DNA of 62,043 nucleotides from Cohnella nanjingensis. GTDB lineage: Bacteria; Bacillota; Bacilli; Paenibacillales; Paenibacillaceae. The stretch lies in contig NZ_JACJVP010000038.1 of the NCBI RefSeq assembly GCF_014212125.1, positions 1-62,043 of the forward strand, given 5' to 3'. Within the stretch, counting starts at the first letter, position 1; each line of letters opens with the position of its first letter. Below the pieces are notes generated by a model that saw only the letters and a program-made list of their open reading frames with translations, was not told the origin of the DNA and did no database searches. The position numbers and the translations under genes are program-made. Below, in pieces: positions 16,063-24,409 of this stretch.

Positions 16063-17796
16063 ATGCTTAAGCTATTCCGGCTGCTGAAGCCTTACCGCTG
16101 GCTGATCGCGTTCGTCATGGCGCTCATCCTGCTGCAGTCGCTCTCGGAGCTGTACTTGCCTACGCTGATGGCGGACATCGTCAACATCGGCATCGTCGAG
16201 CGCCAAGGAGACACCGACTACATCCTGAAGATCGGCGGTTTCATGCTGCTGGTCACGCTCGGGGGAACGGTCGTCTCCATTTTGGCCAGCTTGTATTCGT
16301 CGCGGATCGCGGCCGGCTTCGGCCGGATCGTACGGGCGAAGATATTCAACCAGGTGGAGAATTACTCGCTGCAGGAGTTCGATAAGGTCGGGACCGCCTC
16401 GCTCATCACCCGGACGACGAACGACATTAACCAGGTGCAGCAAGTGCTCGTCATGATGCTGCGGATGATGGTCATGGCGCCGATGATGTGCATCGGAGGC
16501 ATCATCATGGCCGTGTCCAAGGACGCGAAGCTGTCGCTCGTGCTCGTGGTGGCGATTCCCGTGCTGGTTCTCACGATCGTGGCCATCGCCGGGAAGGGGA
16601 TTCCGCTCTTCAAAGTGATCCAGAAAAAGCTGGACAAGCTGAACCTGGTGCTGCGCGAGAATCTGACCGGCATCCGCGTCATCCGCTCGTTCAACCGGAT
16701 GGAGCACGAGAAGAAAAGGTTCGTCGAAGCCAACGGGGATCTGACGGACACCTCGATTCGCGTGAACCAGATCATGGCCGCCCTGTGGCCGCTCATGATG
16801 CTGATCATGAACTTCTCGTCGATCGCCATCATCTGGTTCGGCGGGCAGCGTATCGGCAGCGGCCATATGGCCGTGGGCGACTTGATGGCCTTCTTGCAAT
16901 ACGCCATGCAGATCATGTTCTCCATGCTTATGCTGTCCATGATGTTCGTGATGGTGCCGCGGGCATCCGCTTCGGCCGTTCGCATCAACGAGGTGCTGGA
17001 CCTGCCTCCGACGCTGGTCGACGCGCCGAATGCGAGGTCGGGTATCGCGACCAGCGGAGAAGTCGAGTTCGAAGACGTCACCTTCAGCTATCCGGGCGCG
17101 GAACAGCCGGCGCTCTCGGGCATCACGTTCAAGGCGCGTCCGGGCGAAGTGACCGCGATCATCGGCGGCACCGGTTCGGGCAAGTCGACGCTGCTGAATC
17201 TGATCCCCCGGTTCTACGACGCGGCGAGCGGTTCGGTCCGCATCGACGGGGTCGACGTGCGGCAGCGCAAGCAAGCGGAGCTCCGCGCCCAGATCGGCCT
17301 CGTGCCGCAGCGGGCGGTGCTGTTCACCGGCACGATCGCGGACAACATCCGATTCGGCAAGGAAGATGCGACGGAGGAAGAGATCCGGCATGCAGCAGAC
17401 GTCGCGCAGGCGACCGAGTTCATCTCGGGCATGGCGGAAGGCTTCGAATCGGCGATCGCCCAGGGCGGCACGAACGTGTCCGGCGGGCAGAAGCAGCGCC
17501 TGTCGATCGCCCGCGCGCTCGTGCGCCGGCCGGACATCTACCTGTTCGACGACAGCTTCTCGGCGCTCGACTTCAAGACCGACGCCAAGTTGCGCGCCGC
17601 GCTGAAGGGGGAGACGGAGTCGTCGACCGTCATTATCGTCGCCCAGCGGGTCAGCACCGTCATGGATGCCGACCAGATCATCGTGCTGGATGAGGGCAGA
17701 ATCGTCGATGTCGGCACGCATCAAGAGCTGCTGCGCGCTTCCGGGGTCTATCGGGAGATCGTCTCGTCGCAGCTGTCGGAGGAGGAGATCGCATGA
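16063..17796 (+). CDS. Multidrug-type ABC exporter, half-transporter A
   Basis: A 577-residue half-transporter with an N-terminal six-helix exporter domain (about residues 1-320) and a C-terminal ATPase: Walker A GGTGSGKST near 369, signature VSGGQKQRLSIARAL, Walker B YLFDDSFSALD. In Walker B the catalytic glutamate is replaced by Asp (DDSFSALD), as in the degenerate-site subunit of heterodimeric exporters of the BmrCD/YfiBC type. ATG 16063 begins a KLFRLLKPYRW sequence and has ACGGAG upstream. It overlaps the next gene by 4 bp. Confidence 0.88.
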   Translation: MLKLFRLLKPYRWLIAFVMALILLQSLSELYLPTLMADIVNIGIVERQGDTDYILKIGGFMLLVTLGGTVVSILASLYSSRIAAGFGRIVRAKIFNQVENYSLQEFDKVGTASLITRTTNDINQVQQVLVMMLRMMVMAPMMCIGGIIMAVSKDAKLSLVLVVAIPVLVLTIVAIAGKGIPLFKVIQKKLDKLNLVLRENLTGIRVIRSFNRMEHEKKRFVEANGDLTDTSIRVNQIMAALWPLMMLIMNFSSIAIIWFGGQRIGSGHMAVGDLMAFLQYAMQIMFSMLMLSMMFVMVPRASASAVRINEVLDLPPTLVDAPNARSGIATSGEVEFEDVTFSYPGAEQPALSGITFKARPGEVTAIIGGTGSGKSTLLNLIPRFYDAASGSVRIDGVDVRQRKQAELRAQIGLVPQRAVLFTGTIADNIRFGKEDATEEEIRHAADVAQATEFISGMAEGFESAIAQGGTNVSGGQKQRLSIARALVRRPDIYLFDDSFSALDFKTDAKLRAALKGETESSTVIIVAQRVSTVMDADQIIVLDEGRIVDVGTHQELLRASGVYREIVSSQLSEEEIA

Positions 17797-19724
17797 GCGG
17801 GCAAGCGAACGAAAACAACCGATCTGGCGCTGCCGGCAGAGGTCCCGGAGGCGGCGGACCCGGCGGACCAGGCGGACCCGGCCGCGGTCCCGGATTCGGG
17901 CCGCCCGGGATGATGGCGATGCCGGGGCAGAAAGCCAAAAACTTCAAAGGCTCGTTCCGGCGGCTGCTGGGCTACTTGAAGCCGTTCCGTTTCAAGCTGC
18001 TGCTGGTGTTCGCTACGGCGATCCTGAGCACCGTATTCTCCATCTTGAGCCCGAAGATCATGGGCCATGCGACGACGAAGCTGTTCGAAGGCATCATGGG
18101 CAAGATCAAGGGCGTGCCGGGCGCCGCGATCGACTATCACGGCATCTGGAACATCGTGGCGATACTCGCCGGACTCTACGTTCTGAGTTCGATCTTCGGT
18201 TACGTGCAGCAATACATGATGGCCGGCGTCGCGCAGAAGACGGTGTACCGGCTGCGCAACGACGTGAACGAGAAACTGTCGCGTATGCCGCTGAAGTTCT
18301 ACGACTCCCGGACGCACGGCGAGATTCTGAGCCGCGTCGTCAACGACGTGGACAATATCAGCAATACGCTGCAGCAGAGCCTGACGCAGCTTATCACCTC
18401 GGTCGTCACGCTGATCGGCGTCATCATCATGATGTTGACGATCAGTCCGCTGCTCACGCTCATCCTCGTGCTGACGCTGCCGCTCAGCTTCCTCGTGATC
18501 AAGGCGATCGCGGGACGCTCGCAGACCTATTTCAAAGGACAGCAGAAGCATCTAGGCGAGCTTAACGGACACGTCGAGGAGATGTACACCGGTCACCAGA
18601 TCGTCAAGGCGTTCGGACACGAGAAGAAGGCGCTCGCCAAGTTCGACGGCATCAACGACGAGCTGTACGACGCCGGCTGGCGGGCGCAGTTCGTGTCCGG
18701 CATCATCATGCCGCTCATGAGCCTTATCGGCAACATCGGCTATGTAGCGATCAGCGTCGTCGGCGGCGTGCTGGTCACGCGCGGCTCGATCAAGATCGGG
18801 GACATCCAGGCGTTCATTCAATACGCACGGCAGTTCACGATGCCGATCACGCAGACGGCGAACATCGCGAACATCATCCAGTCGACGATCGCGTCGGCGG
18901 AGCGGGTGTTCGAGCTGCTCGACGAGCAGGAGGAGGTTCCCGAAGCGAAGGAGGAGCTGGACGTGTCCCGCGCGCGAGGGAACGTCGCCTTCCGCAACGT
19001 CAGCTTCGGCTACAAGGCCGACGCTCCGCTCATTGAAGGCATGAACATCGACGTCCGCTCCGGCCAGACGGTGGCCATCGTCGGACCGACGGGGGCGGGC
19101 AAGACGACGCTCGTCAACCTGCTCATGCGGTTCTACGAGGTGAACGAGGGAGCCATCGCCGTGGATGACGTGGATATTACGCGGTTGAAACGGGGCAACC
19201 TGCGCAGTCTATTCGGCATGGTGCTGCAGGATACGTGGCTGTTCAACGGCACGATCCGGGACAACATCGCCTACGGACGCGTTGGCGCGACCGAGGACGA
19301 GATCGTGGAGGCGGCCCGAGCGGCGCATGCCGACCACTTCATCCGCACCTTGCCGGACGGGTACGATACGATTCTGAACGAAGAGGCTTCGAACCTGTCC
19401 CAAGGGCAGAAGCAGCTGCTCACGATCGCCCGCGCCATCCTGGCCGACCCGGCGATCCTCATCTTGGACGAGGCGACGAGCAGCGTCGATACGCGGACCG
19501 AGGTGCAGATCCAGAAGGCGATGAACGCGCTGATGGAAGGCCGTACGAGCTTCGTCATCGCGCACCGGCTGTCGACGATTCGCGAAGCGGATCTGATCCT
19601 CGTCATGAACAAGGGCAGCGTCATCGAGAAGGGCACGCACGAAGAGCTGCTGGCGCAAGGCGGCTTCTACGCCGACCTGTACAACAGCCAATTCTCCGAT
19701 AGCGGCGCGCGGAGCGCCGTATAA
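17793..19724 (+). CDS. Multidrug-type ABC exporter, half-transporter B
   Basis: A 643-residue partner subunit. Residues 10-45 are a very Gly/Pro-rich segment (repeats of GPGG/GPGR) before the exporter domain begins at KNFKGSFRRLLGYLKPF. The ATPase has Walker A GPTGAGKTT near 431, signature LSQGQKQLLTIARAI and Walker B ILILDEATSSVDTR with a normal catalytic glutamate, so this subunit completes the active site of the heterodimer. The Gly/Pro-rich extension is longer than usual and its role is unknown. ATGA overlap with the preceding gene shows translational coupling. Substrate unknown. Confidence 0.88.
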   Translation: MSGQANENNRSGAAGRGPGGGGPGGPGGPGRGPGFGPPGMMAMPGQKAKNFKGSFRRLLGYLKPFRFKLLLVFATAILSTVFSILSPKIMGHATTKLFEGIMGKIKGVPGAAIDYHGIWNIVAILAGLYVLSSIFGYVQQYMMAGVAQKTVYRLRNDVNEKLSRMPLKFYDSRTHGEILSRVVNDVDNISNTLQQSLTQLITSVVTLIGVIIMMLTISPLLTLILVLTLPLSFLVIKAIAGRSQTYFKGQQKHLGELNGHVEEMYTGHQIVKAFGHEKKALAKFDGINDELYDAGWRAQFVSGIIMPLMSLIGNIGYVAISVVGGVLVTRGSIKIGDIQAFIQYARQFTMPITQTANIANIIQSTIASAERVFELLDEQEEVPEAKEELDVSRARGNVAFRNVSFGYKADAPLIEGMNIDVRSGQTVAIVGPTGAGKTTLVNLLMRFYEVNEGAIAVDDVDITRLKRGNLRSLFGMVLQDTWLFNGTIRDNIAYGRVGATEDEIVEAARAAHADHFIRTLPDGYDTILNEEASNLSQGQKQLLTIARAILADPAILILDEATSSVDTRTEVQIQKAMNALMEGRTSFVIAHRLSTIREADLILVMNKGSVIEKGTHEELLAQGGFYADLYNSQFSDSGARSAV

Positions 19725-19743
19725 GACCGCGGAAGATCATCAG

Positions 19744-19785
19744 TCCCGTCCGGACTCCTTCGGGAGCCGGGCGGGATTTTTATTT
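19744..19785 (+). terminator. Terminator of the ABC exporter operon
   Basis: TCCCGTCCGGACTCC pairs imperfectly with GGGAGCCGGGCGGGA around TTC, followed by TTTTTATTTTTA. Confidence 0.85.
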
Positions 19786-19881
19786 TTAGGGGAGGGTATT
19801 GGGGTGCGCGGCGATGGTGATGGAACTGCTGCTGATGGTGCTGAAGTGGAGGAAGCTCCGGACCTGTGGGATCGTCGAAAA

Positions 19882-20105
19882 ATCGACTATCGGGGTTGTA
19901 GCAGGGGAGGAAGCGAGGGAGATAGTCGAATGAATCGACTAACGGGGGTGTAGGAAGAGAGGAAGCGAGGGAGATGATCGAAAATATCGACTATCGGGGT
20001 TGTAGAAGGAGAGGAAGCGAGGGTGATAGTCGAAAGAATCGACTAACGGGGTTGTAAGAAGAGAGGAAGCGAGGGAGATAGTCGAAAGAATCGACTATCG
20101 GCGCT
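19882..20105. repeat. 52-bp tandem array of 9-bp-arm palindromes
   Basis: ATCGACTA recurs at 19882, 19934, 19986, 20038 and 20090, an exact 52-bp period. Each unit continues CGGGGTTGTA, then GAGGAAGCGAGGGAG, then GATAGTCGA. Unit junctions form GATAGTCGA-AAGAA-TCGACTATC, perfect 9-bp arms with a 5-nt loop in the best copy. The array fills the middle of the 600-bp gap between the exporter and the aldolase gene; the rest of that gap (19786-19881, 20106-20217) shows nothing I recognise. Confidence 0.9.
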
Positions 20106-20217
20106 ATGGGAGGAGTGGAAGGTGCGAGCGAAAGGCGGTCGACGGTAAACGGGTTATCGATCTTGCTGTGCGGACGAAGACGGATGCTGCGGCGGGCGTG
20201 CGCAGTAGCACTCAAGC

Positions 20218-20246
20218 TTTTCAAGGCCGGGGCATGGTGGTACACT
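20218..20246 (+). promoter_or_regulatory. Possible promoter of the aldolase gene
   Basis: TTTTCA (20218-20223), a 17-bp spacer and TACACT (20241-20246) lie about 80 bp before the gene. Moderate match. Confidence 0.35.
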
Positions 20247-20324
20247 GGTGCTGCAGAGGAGATCCGCGATCGCGGCGGCATAGCGCGTCAAGCCGCAAGA
20301 GCTTGACCGACAGGAGGAATCGGG

Positions 20325-20960
20325 ATGCGTACGGAAACGCTGAAAGCCTTATCGCAAGAAAAGATCGTAGCCATCATTCGGGGAATATCCGTCCAAAGCG
20401 CGGACGCCGTGGCGAAGGCGCTGTACGACGGCGGCATCGTGTTCATGGAGGTTACGCTAAATACGGACGGCGCGCTGGGCATGATCTCGCGCTTCCGTTC
20501 CGAATACGAGGGACGCATGCGCATCGGGGCGGGCACGGTACTCGATATCGGACAAGCCAAGGAAGCGGTCGCCGCAGGCGCACAATATTTGATCTCGCCG
20601 AATCTGGACGAAGAGGTCGTCTACTACGGCGTCGAGAACGGCGTCGATGTCTGGCCGGGCACGATGACGCCGACCGAGATCGTTCGCGCCTACAAGGCGG
20701 GCGCTTCAGCGGTCAAGGTATTCCCGCTAGGCTCGCTCGGACTGAACTATCTGAAGGAGATTCGCGCGCCGCTGGACCACATTCCGATGATCGCCACCGG
20801 CGGCGTCAACCTGCAGAACATCCGCGCCGCGATCGAGGCGGGCGCCGTGGCCGTCGGCTTGGGCAACAACCTGGTGAACAAACCTCTGATCGAAGCCGGG
20901 AACTTCGAAGGGTTGACGAAGCTGGCGAGGGACTTTGTGGCCGAGGTCAAAAAAGGGTAA
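20325..20960 (+). CDS. eda: KDPG/KHG-family aldolase
   Basis: A 211-residue class I aldolase expected to cleave 2-keto-3-deoxy-6-phosphogluconate or a related 2-keto-3-deoxy sugar acid phosphate to pyruvate plus an aldehyde. The Schiff-base lysine is Lys131 in SAVKVFPLG, the catalytic Glu is Glu42 in MEVTLNT, and Arg19 sits in IIRG; IGAGTVLD and ATGGVNLQNIRAAIEAG complete the barrel. CAGGAGG precedes the ATG. No kinase, dehydratase or transporter gene is adjacent, so the pathway it serves must be encoded elsewhere. Confidence 0.88.
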   Translation: MRTETLKALSQEKIVAIIRGISVQSADAVAKALYDGGIVFMEVTLNTDGALGMISRFRSEYEGRMRIGAGTVLDIGQAKEAVAAGAQYLISPNLDEEVVYYGVENGVDVWPGTMTPTEIVRAYKAGASAVKVFPLGSLGLNYLKEIRAPLDHIPMIATGGVNLQNIRAAIEAGAVAVGLGNNLVNKPLIEAGNFEGLTKLARDFVAEVKKG

Positions 20961-21000
20961 CTCGAAAGTATGCGGGGCATCCTTCGGGCTTCCAGGAAAA

Positions 21001-21053
21001 AGGACTGGACTGTTCTTTCGCAGCATTAAGCTGCGTCGGTGCAGTCCTCTTTG
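21001..21053 (+). terminator. Terminator after the aldolase gene
   Basis: AGGACTG (21001-21007) pairs with CAGTCCT (21042-21048) and encloses CGCAGC/GCTGCG; CTTTGATTT follows. Confidence 0.6.
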
Positions 21054-21088
21054 ATTTGGCTCAGTATCTTTGAATGTTGATTTCTGAC

Positions 21089-21120
21089 TAAAAGAAAAAC
21101 CGCCTTTTCATTAGGCGGTT
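21089..21120 (-). terminator. Terminator of the kinase gene
   Basis: Read on the minus strand, AACCGCCT (21120-21113) pairs with AGGCGGTT (21105-21098) and is followed by TTTCTTTTAG. Confidence 0.8.
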
Positions 21121-21182
21121 CGTTTGAACTTTCGTTACCCGGTTGCACAATGAACAAATAGTTGAGTAAAACAGCCAGTAAG

Positions 21183-22154
21183 CTAGAAATTCAAAATATC
21201 CATTTCAATCATTGATAAATTGTTTTCCATATTGTGTCTCGCTCGTTTCAAGAACTCCTGAGACCAGTAATCGAGGGATCCAAGGTTTCCATTTCTATAT
21301 AGGGCAGAATAAAGAATAACTTGTCTCATATCTAGAAACAGCGGTAAGTCTTGCAACAATTTATAATCAATCCTGTTTTCCTTGTAGTAACCCTCAAAGA
21401 ACGATGTAAGATACCTTCTGGCAAAAGACACTACATCTTCGTTCGGGTTTGGTACAGCAATTCCATAGAATAAGTTAACGGCAATATCCTGCATGAACCA
21501 ACCGTATTGACACTCATCAAAGTCGAAAACAGTAATATTTCCATCTGGTTGGACTGCATAGTTACCAAAACAGAAATCACCATGAATGAGTCCAAATGAT
21601 TCGCATTCACGTGGTAACTTGCGAACCCTCTGCATAAGTGATTCAAAATGAGTAATCACGAGTTCTTGAGAAGTGGGGACATTACTCATGAAATCTCTTA
21701 AAAGTGCATTGTCATCCCAGGTGAATCTTTCAATCTCCTGTGAGCTGGGAATGTAGTTTTTGGTTACTGCGTGCATTCTACCGATAACAGAACCCAGCTT
21801 TTCGAATTCTTCGTTTTGAGTAATGGCATCTGTCCAAGGAGATCCAAGTGCTTTGTCAAATGCCACGACAATAAATCCGTCTAACATCTCAATTCGTTCG
21901 CCGTTAACTGACTTAACAGGAGATGACACGGGAACATTTTTATCAGCAAGATATTGAATCCATTCCAACTCTCCTTGGATTAACTCTCGACACCTATGAG
22001 ACGAATGAGTTATTCGAATTATATAATTTGAATTTCCGAAAGTATAATTTTGATTGTTCCCCAGTAATCTTAGCTCGTTTGGCTTGAAGCTATATCGTTG
22101 CGCGGCTTCAGCTACAATCTGGGCAGTAAATAAGGCTTTCATAGATGGATTCAT
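21183..22154 (-). CDS. Aminoglycoside phosphotransferase-fold kinase
   Basis: A 323-residue protein kinase-like (APH/choline kinase/homoserine kinase II) enzyme. The Brenner motif HGDFCFGN gives catalytic Asp193 and Asn198, and TVFDFDECQYGW gives the metal-binding aspartates at 211-213; an N-terminal nucleotide lobe precedes (NYTFGNSNYIIRITH). Such enzymes phosphorylate small molecules, including antibiotics, but the substrate cannot be predicted. The ATG at 22154 is chosen because GAGGTG lies 6 bp upstream; the TTG at 22166 contains that site. The coding sequence is clearly AT-rich, unlike its high-GC neighbours, which suggests recent acquisition. It is 175 bp downstream of the ABC exporter gene on the same strand. 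Confidence 0.75.
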   Translation of the reverse strand: MNPSMKALFTAQIVAEAAQRYSFKPNELRLLGNNQNYTFGNSNYIIRITHSSHRCRELIQGELEWIQYLADKNVPVSSPVKSVNGERIEMLDGFIVVAFDKALGSPWTDAITQNEEFEKLGSVIGRMHAVTKNYIPSSQEIERFTWDDNALLRDFMSNVPTSQELVITHFESLMQRVRKLPRECESFGLIHGDFCFGNYAVQPDGNITVFDFDECQYGWFMQDIAVNLFYGIAVPNPNEDVVSFARRYLTSFFEGYYKENRIDYKLLQDLPLFLDMRQVILYSALYRNGNLGSLDYWSQEFLKRARHNMENNLSMIEMDILNF

Positions 22155-22179
22155 ATTGCACCTCAATTTATTTTCTCGA

Positions 22180-22196
22180 AATCACTTTCAGTGATT
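22180..22196. promoter_or_regulatory. Inverted repeat upstream of the kinase gene
   Basis: AATCACT and AGTGATT form perfect 7-bp arms with a 3-nt spacer, ending about 17 bp from the ribosome site. A possible operator or small hairpin. Confidence 0.35.
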
Positions 22197-22329
22197 AGAT
22201 GCTAACTCCCCTGTCTGATCCGGCAGGCTGTTCACGTTGTACATTCGTTCCCCGCTAGCGTTTAGTACGTTGTGCCTTCTGGTTGCATAAATAGCCGACC
22301 AATCGCACGCTTTACCCGATTAGCTTCCA

Positions 22330-24090
22330 TCAAATCGCAAATTCCACGATTTCTTGCTTCCTCCAGAAGTCCGCGAACCGGCCGCCTGCGGCAATCAACT
22401 CGCGGGGGCTGCCGAATTCGCAAATCTCCCCGTCCTCGAGGAAAGCGACATAGTCCGCGTCTCGAATCGTGGACAGCCGATGCGCGATGATGATCTTGGT
22501 GGCGTCTCCGGCCCACTCCGAAAGGCTCGCCTGGAACATCGCCTCGGTCTCCACGTCCAGGGCGGAGGTGGGCTCGTCCAGAATCAAGATCGACGGCTTC
22601 CGCAAAATGGCGCGCGCGATGGCGATGCGCTGTTTTTGTCCTTGTGAGAGCTTGATGCCCCGTTCTCCGACTCGCGTCTCGAATTGTTCGGGCCATTTCT
22701 CGATAAAGCTAAGGGATTGCGAGAGTTTCGCAGCGAGATACAGCTCTTGCTTGTCAATGTCGCCCACGCCGACGGCCATATTATTGCCGATGGTATCGTC
22801 GAATAAGTAAACGTCTTGCGCGACGGCAGACAGATTTCTTCTTAAGGAATCAAGAGAATATTCCTCAATCGGGTGATCGTTGATCCGGAGGGCGCCTTTG
22901 CCCGGGTGGTAAAAGCGATAAAGCAATTTGACGATCGTACTCTTGCCTCCCCCGCTAGGGCCCACCAAAGCAAGCGTCTTGCCAGCCGGCACGGTAAAAG
23001 TTACGTTTCTCAATACCGGACGATTCTCTTCATAAGCAAAATGAACGCCATCGAATTGGATGCTCGCCGGCTTCGATTCGAGGGTCCGACCTTGGCTATC
23101 GTTTTCCGTGGACATCTCCATCAGGTCGAGCAATCTCTCCGCTCCCGACGAGACCCTTTGCAGAGAGCCGATGATGCCCACGATGCTGGCGAACGGTTCG
23201 GTGGTTCTGTCGAGTAAAGCGATAAAGGCGATCAAAGCGCCCGGCCCGATGCTGCCGTTGGCGATCAGAAAAGCCCCAACCCCCATGCCTATCAAGTAAC
23301 CCAGTTTTTCCGGCAAGACGCGAACGAATTCTCGAAACGCTTCCATTTTCTCAATCGAAATCCAAAGCCGTATACCATCGTCGCTCACTTTGCCAAACTT
23401 TTGGAGGACGGGACGTTCAAGCTGGTTCATCTTGATCTCTCGAATGCCGGCCATCGCTTCGCCCATGTGATGAAAGACTTCTCCGCCATTCGCCTGTTGC
23501 CGGGCCACCAATTCCTTAAAAGCTTTTTTCGTTACGAGATTGCTAAAAAGCTGGAGCGGTCCGATACACAAAGAAACAATGCCGAGTACGGCATTGACCG
23601 ACATCATATAAACGCCGATGGCGATAAAGGAAAAGGGCAAGGAGACCAGCTTGATCACGTCGAACACAATGAATTGCTTAAAGACTTCCAATTCGTTGAA
23701 CAACAGGTGGTTGGCTTGAGAGCTGTGCTTGCTCTCGTGATAGCTCAAAGATAGCCGCAGAAGTTGTCGAAGCGCCATCTGCCTCATCTGAAATACGATT
23801 TTGGTATTGATGATCTGATTGCAGACGCTGGTAAAATAGGAAATGACAAGTCCCAGCAGAATGAACACGGCTAGGGCGAATATGAGTTCGGCGATTGTCG
23901 ACGGAGATCTGGATGATCCCGTATCGATCAATCGCCGTCCGGTTTCCGCCAGCAGCAAAGAGACGCCGGTTCCGAGTAATTGCAGCAGGAGTACCATCCC
24001 ATAGAAGTGCTTGTACTTCATGCATAGCTGTAAAAAGATTTTAAACCCTTCCCGCTTGATAAGCTGCTTGATCGTTCGGCCCTGATTCAT
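22330..24090 (-). CDS. ABC exporter, fused membrane and ATPase domains
   Basis: A 586-residue homodimer-type exporter: six-helix domain to about residue 320, then an ATPase with Walker A GPSGGGKST, signature LSQGQKQRIAIARAI, Walker B ILILDEPTSALD and H-loop IIIAHRLSTI. There is no C39 peptidase domain. The ATG at 24090 is preferred because GGAGGAGCGGA lies upstream; the TTG at 24108 overlaps that site. The 5' part is lower in GC than flanking genes. A strong promoter lies 230 bp upstream with a small ORF between. Such orphan exporters are often linked to peptides or drugs, but no biosynthetic gene is visible here. Confidence 0.82.
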   Translation of the reverse strand: MNQGRTIKQLIKREGFKIFLQLCMKYKHFYGMVLLLQLLGTGVSLLLAETGRRLIDTGSSRSPSTIAELIFALAVFILLGLVISYFTSVCNQIINTKIVFQMRQMALRQLLRLSLSYHESKHSSQANHLLFNELEVFKQFIVFDVIKLVSLPFSFIAIGVYMMSVNAVLGIVSLCIGPLQLFSNLVTKKAFKELVARQQANGGEVFHHMGEAMAGIREIKMNQLERPVLQKFGKVSDDGIRLWISIEKMEAFREFVRVLPEKLGYLIGMGVGAFLIANGSIGPGALIAFIALLDRTTEPFASIVGIIGSLQRVSSGAERLLDLMEMSTENDSQGRTLESKPASIQFDGVHFAYEENRPVLRNVTFTVPAGKTLALVGPSGGGKSTIVKLLYRFYHPGKGALRINDHPIEEYSLDSLRRNLSAVAQDVYLFDDTIGNNMAVGVGDIDKQELYLAAKLSQSLSFIEKWPEQFETRVGERGIKLSQGQKQRIAIARAILRKPSILILDEPTSALDVETEAMFQASLSEWAGDATKIIIAHRLSTIRDADYVAFLEDGEICEFGSPRELIAAGGRFADFWRKQEIVEFAI

Positions 24091-24207
24091 AGGCTTCCGC
24101 TCCTCCAAACGATGAGATCACCTGCTGAGTCCGATCGCTTTGAACGCCAAAAAAAGCCATGGCAACATCGCCATGACCCTGGATACAACCGCTTTTGTGA
24201 CGCGGCA

Positions 24208-24294
24208 TTAAACGGTGGGGTACATCGGCGCAATGAAAATGCAAATAGAAAGAAGTATCGACTTTTCTACCGAACGAACAGCGACACTTTTCAT
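24208..24294 (-). CDS. Possible 28-residue leader or small membrane peptide
   Basis: In the transcript leader of the ABC exporter an ATG at 24294 opens a 28-codon frame ending TAA at 24208. AAAGGGTGG lies about 5 bp before the ATG. The product begins MKSVAVRSVEKS and continues as a hydrophobic stretch (ILLSICIFIAP), then MYPTV. It could be a leader peptide controlling the exporter, a small membrane peptide, the exporter's cargo, or chance. No homologue is known to me. The rest of the 319-bp gap 24091-24409 holds only the promoter. Confidence 0.35.
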   Translation of the reverse strand: MKSVAVRSVEKSILLSICIFIAPMYPTV

Positions 24295-24330
24295 CGCAAC
24301 CACCCTTTCCGCACATGAAATATATCCCAA

Positions 24331-24358
24331 ATTATACACGTGTCCGCTCTTCTGTCAA
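24331..24358 (-). promoter_or_regulatory. Strong sigma-A promoter of the small ORF and ABC exporter
   Basis: On the minus strand consensus TTGACA (24358-24353), a 16-bp spacer and consensus TATAAT (24336-24331). Transcription would start near 24324, 30 bp before the small ORF and about 230 bp before the exporter. Confidence 0.7.
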
Positions 24359-24409
24359 CGGTCGGATTCGTACGTGCCCATAGATAGCGCCGCCATCATC
24401 GAGCCGCCC

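Noticed and set aside
19882..20105. CRISPR array
   Set aside because: Units are contiguous tandem repeats with no unique spacers, and there are no cas genes; the same applies to 40685-41055.
22262..22330. 22-codon ORF overlapping the exporter stop codon
   Set aside because: Only a weak ribosome site, basic unremarkable sequence, and likely chance in a composition-transition zone.
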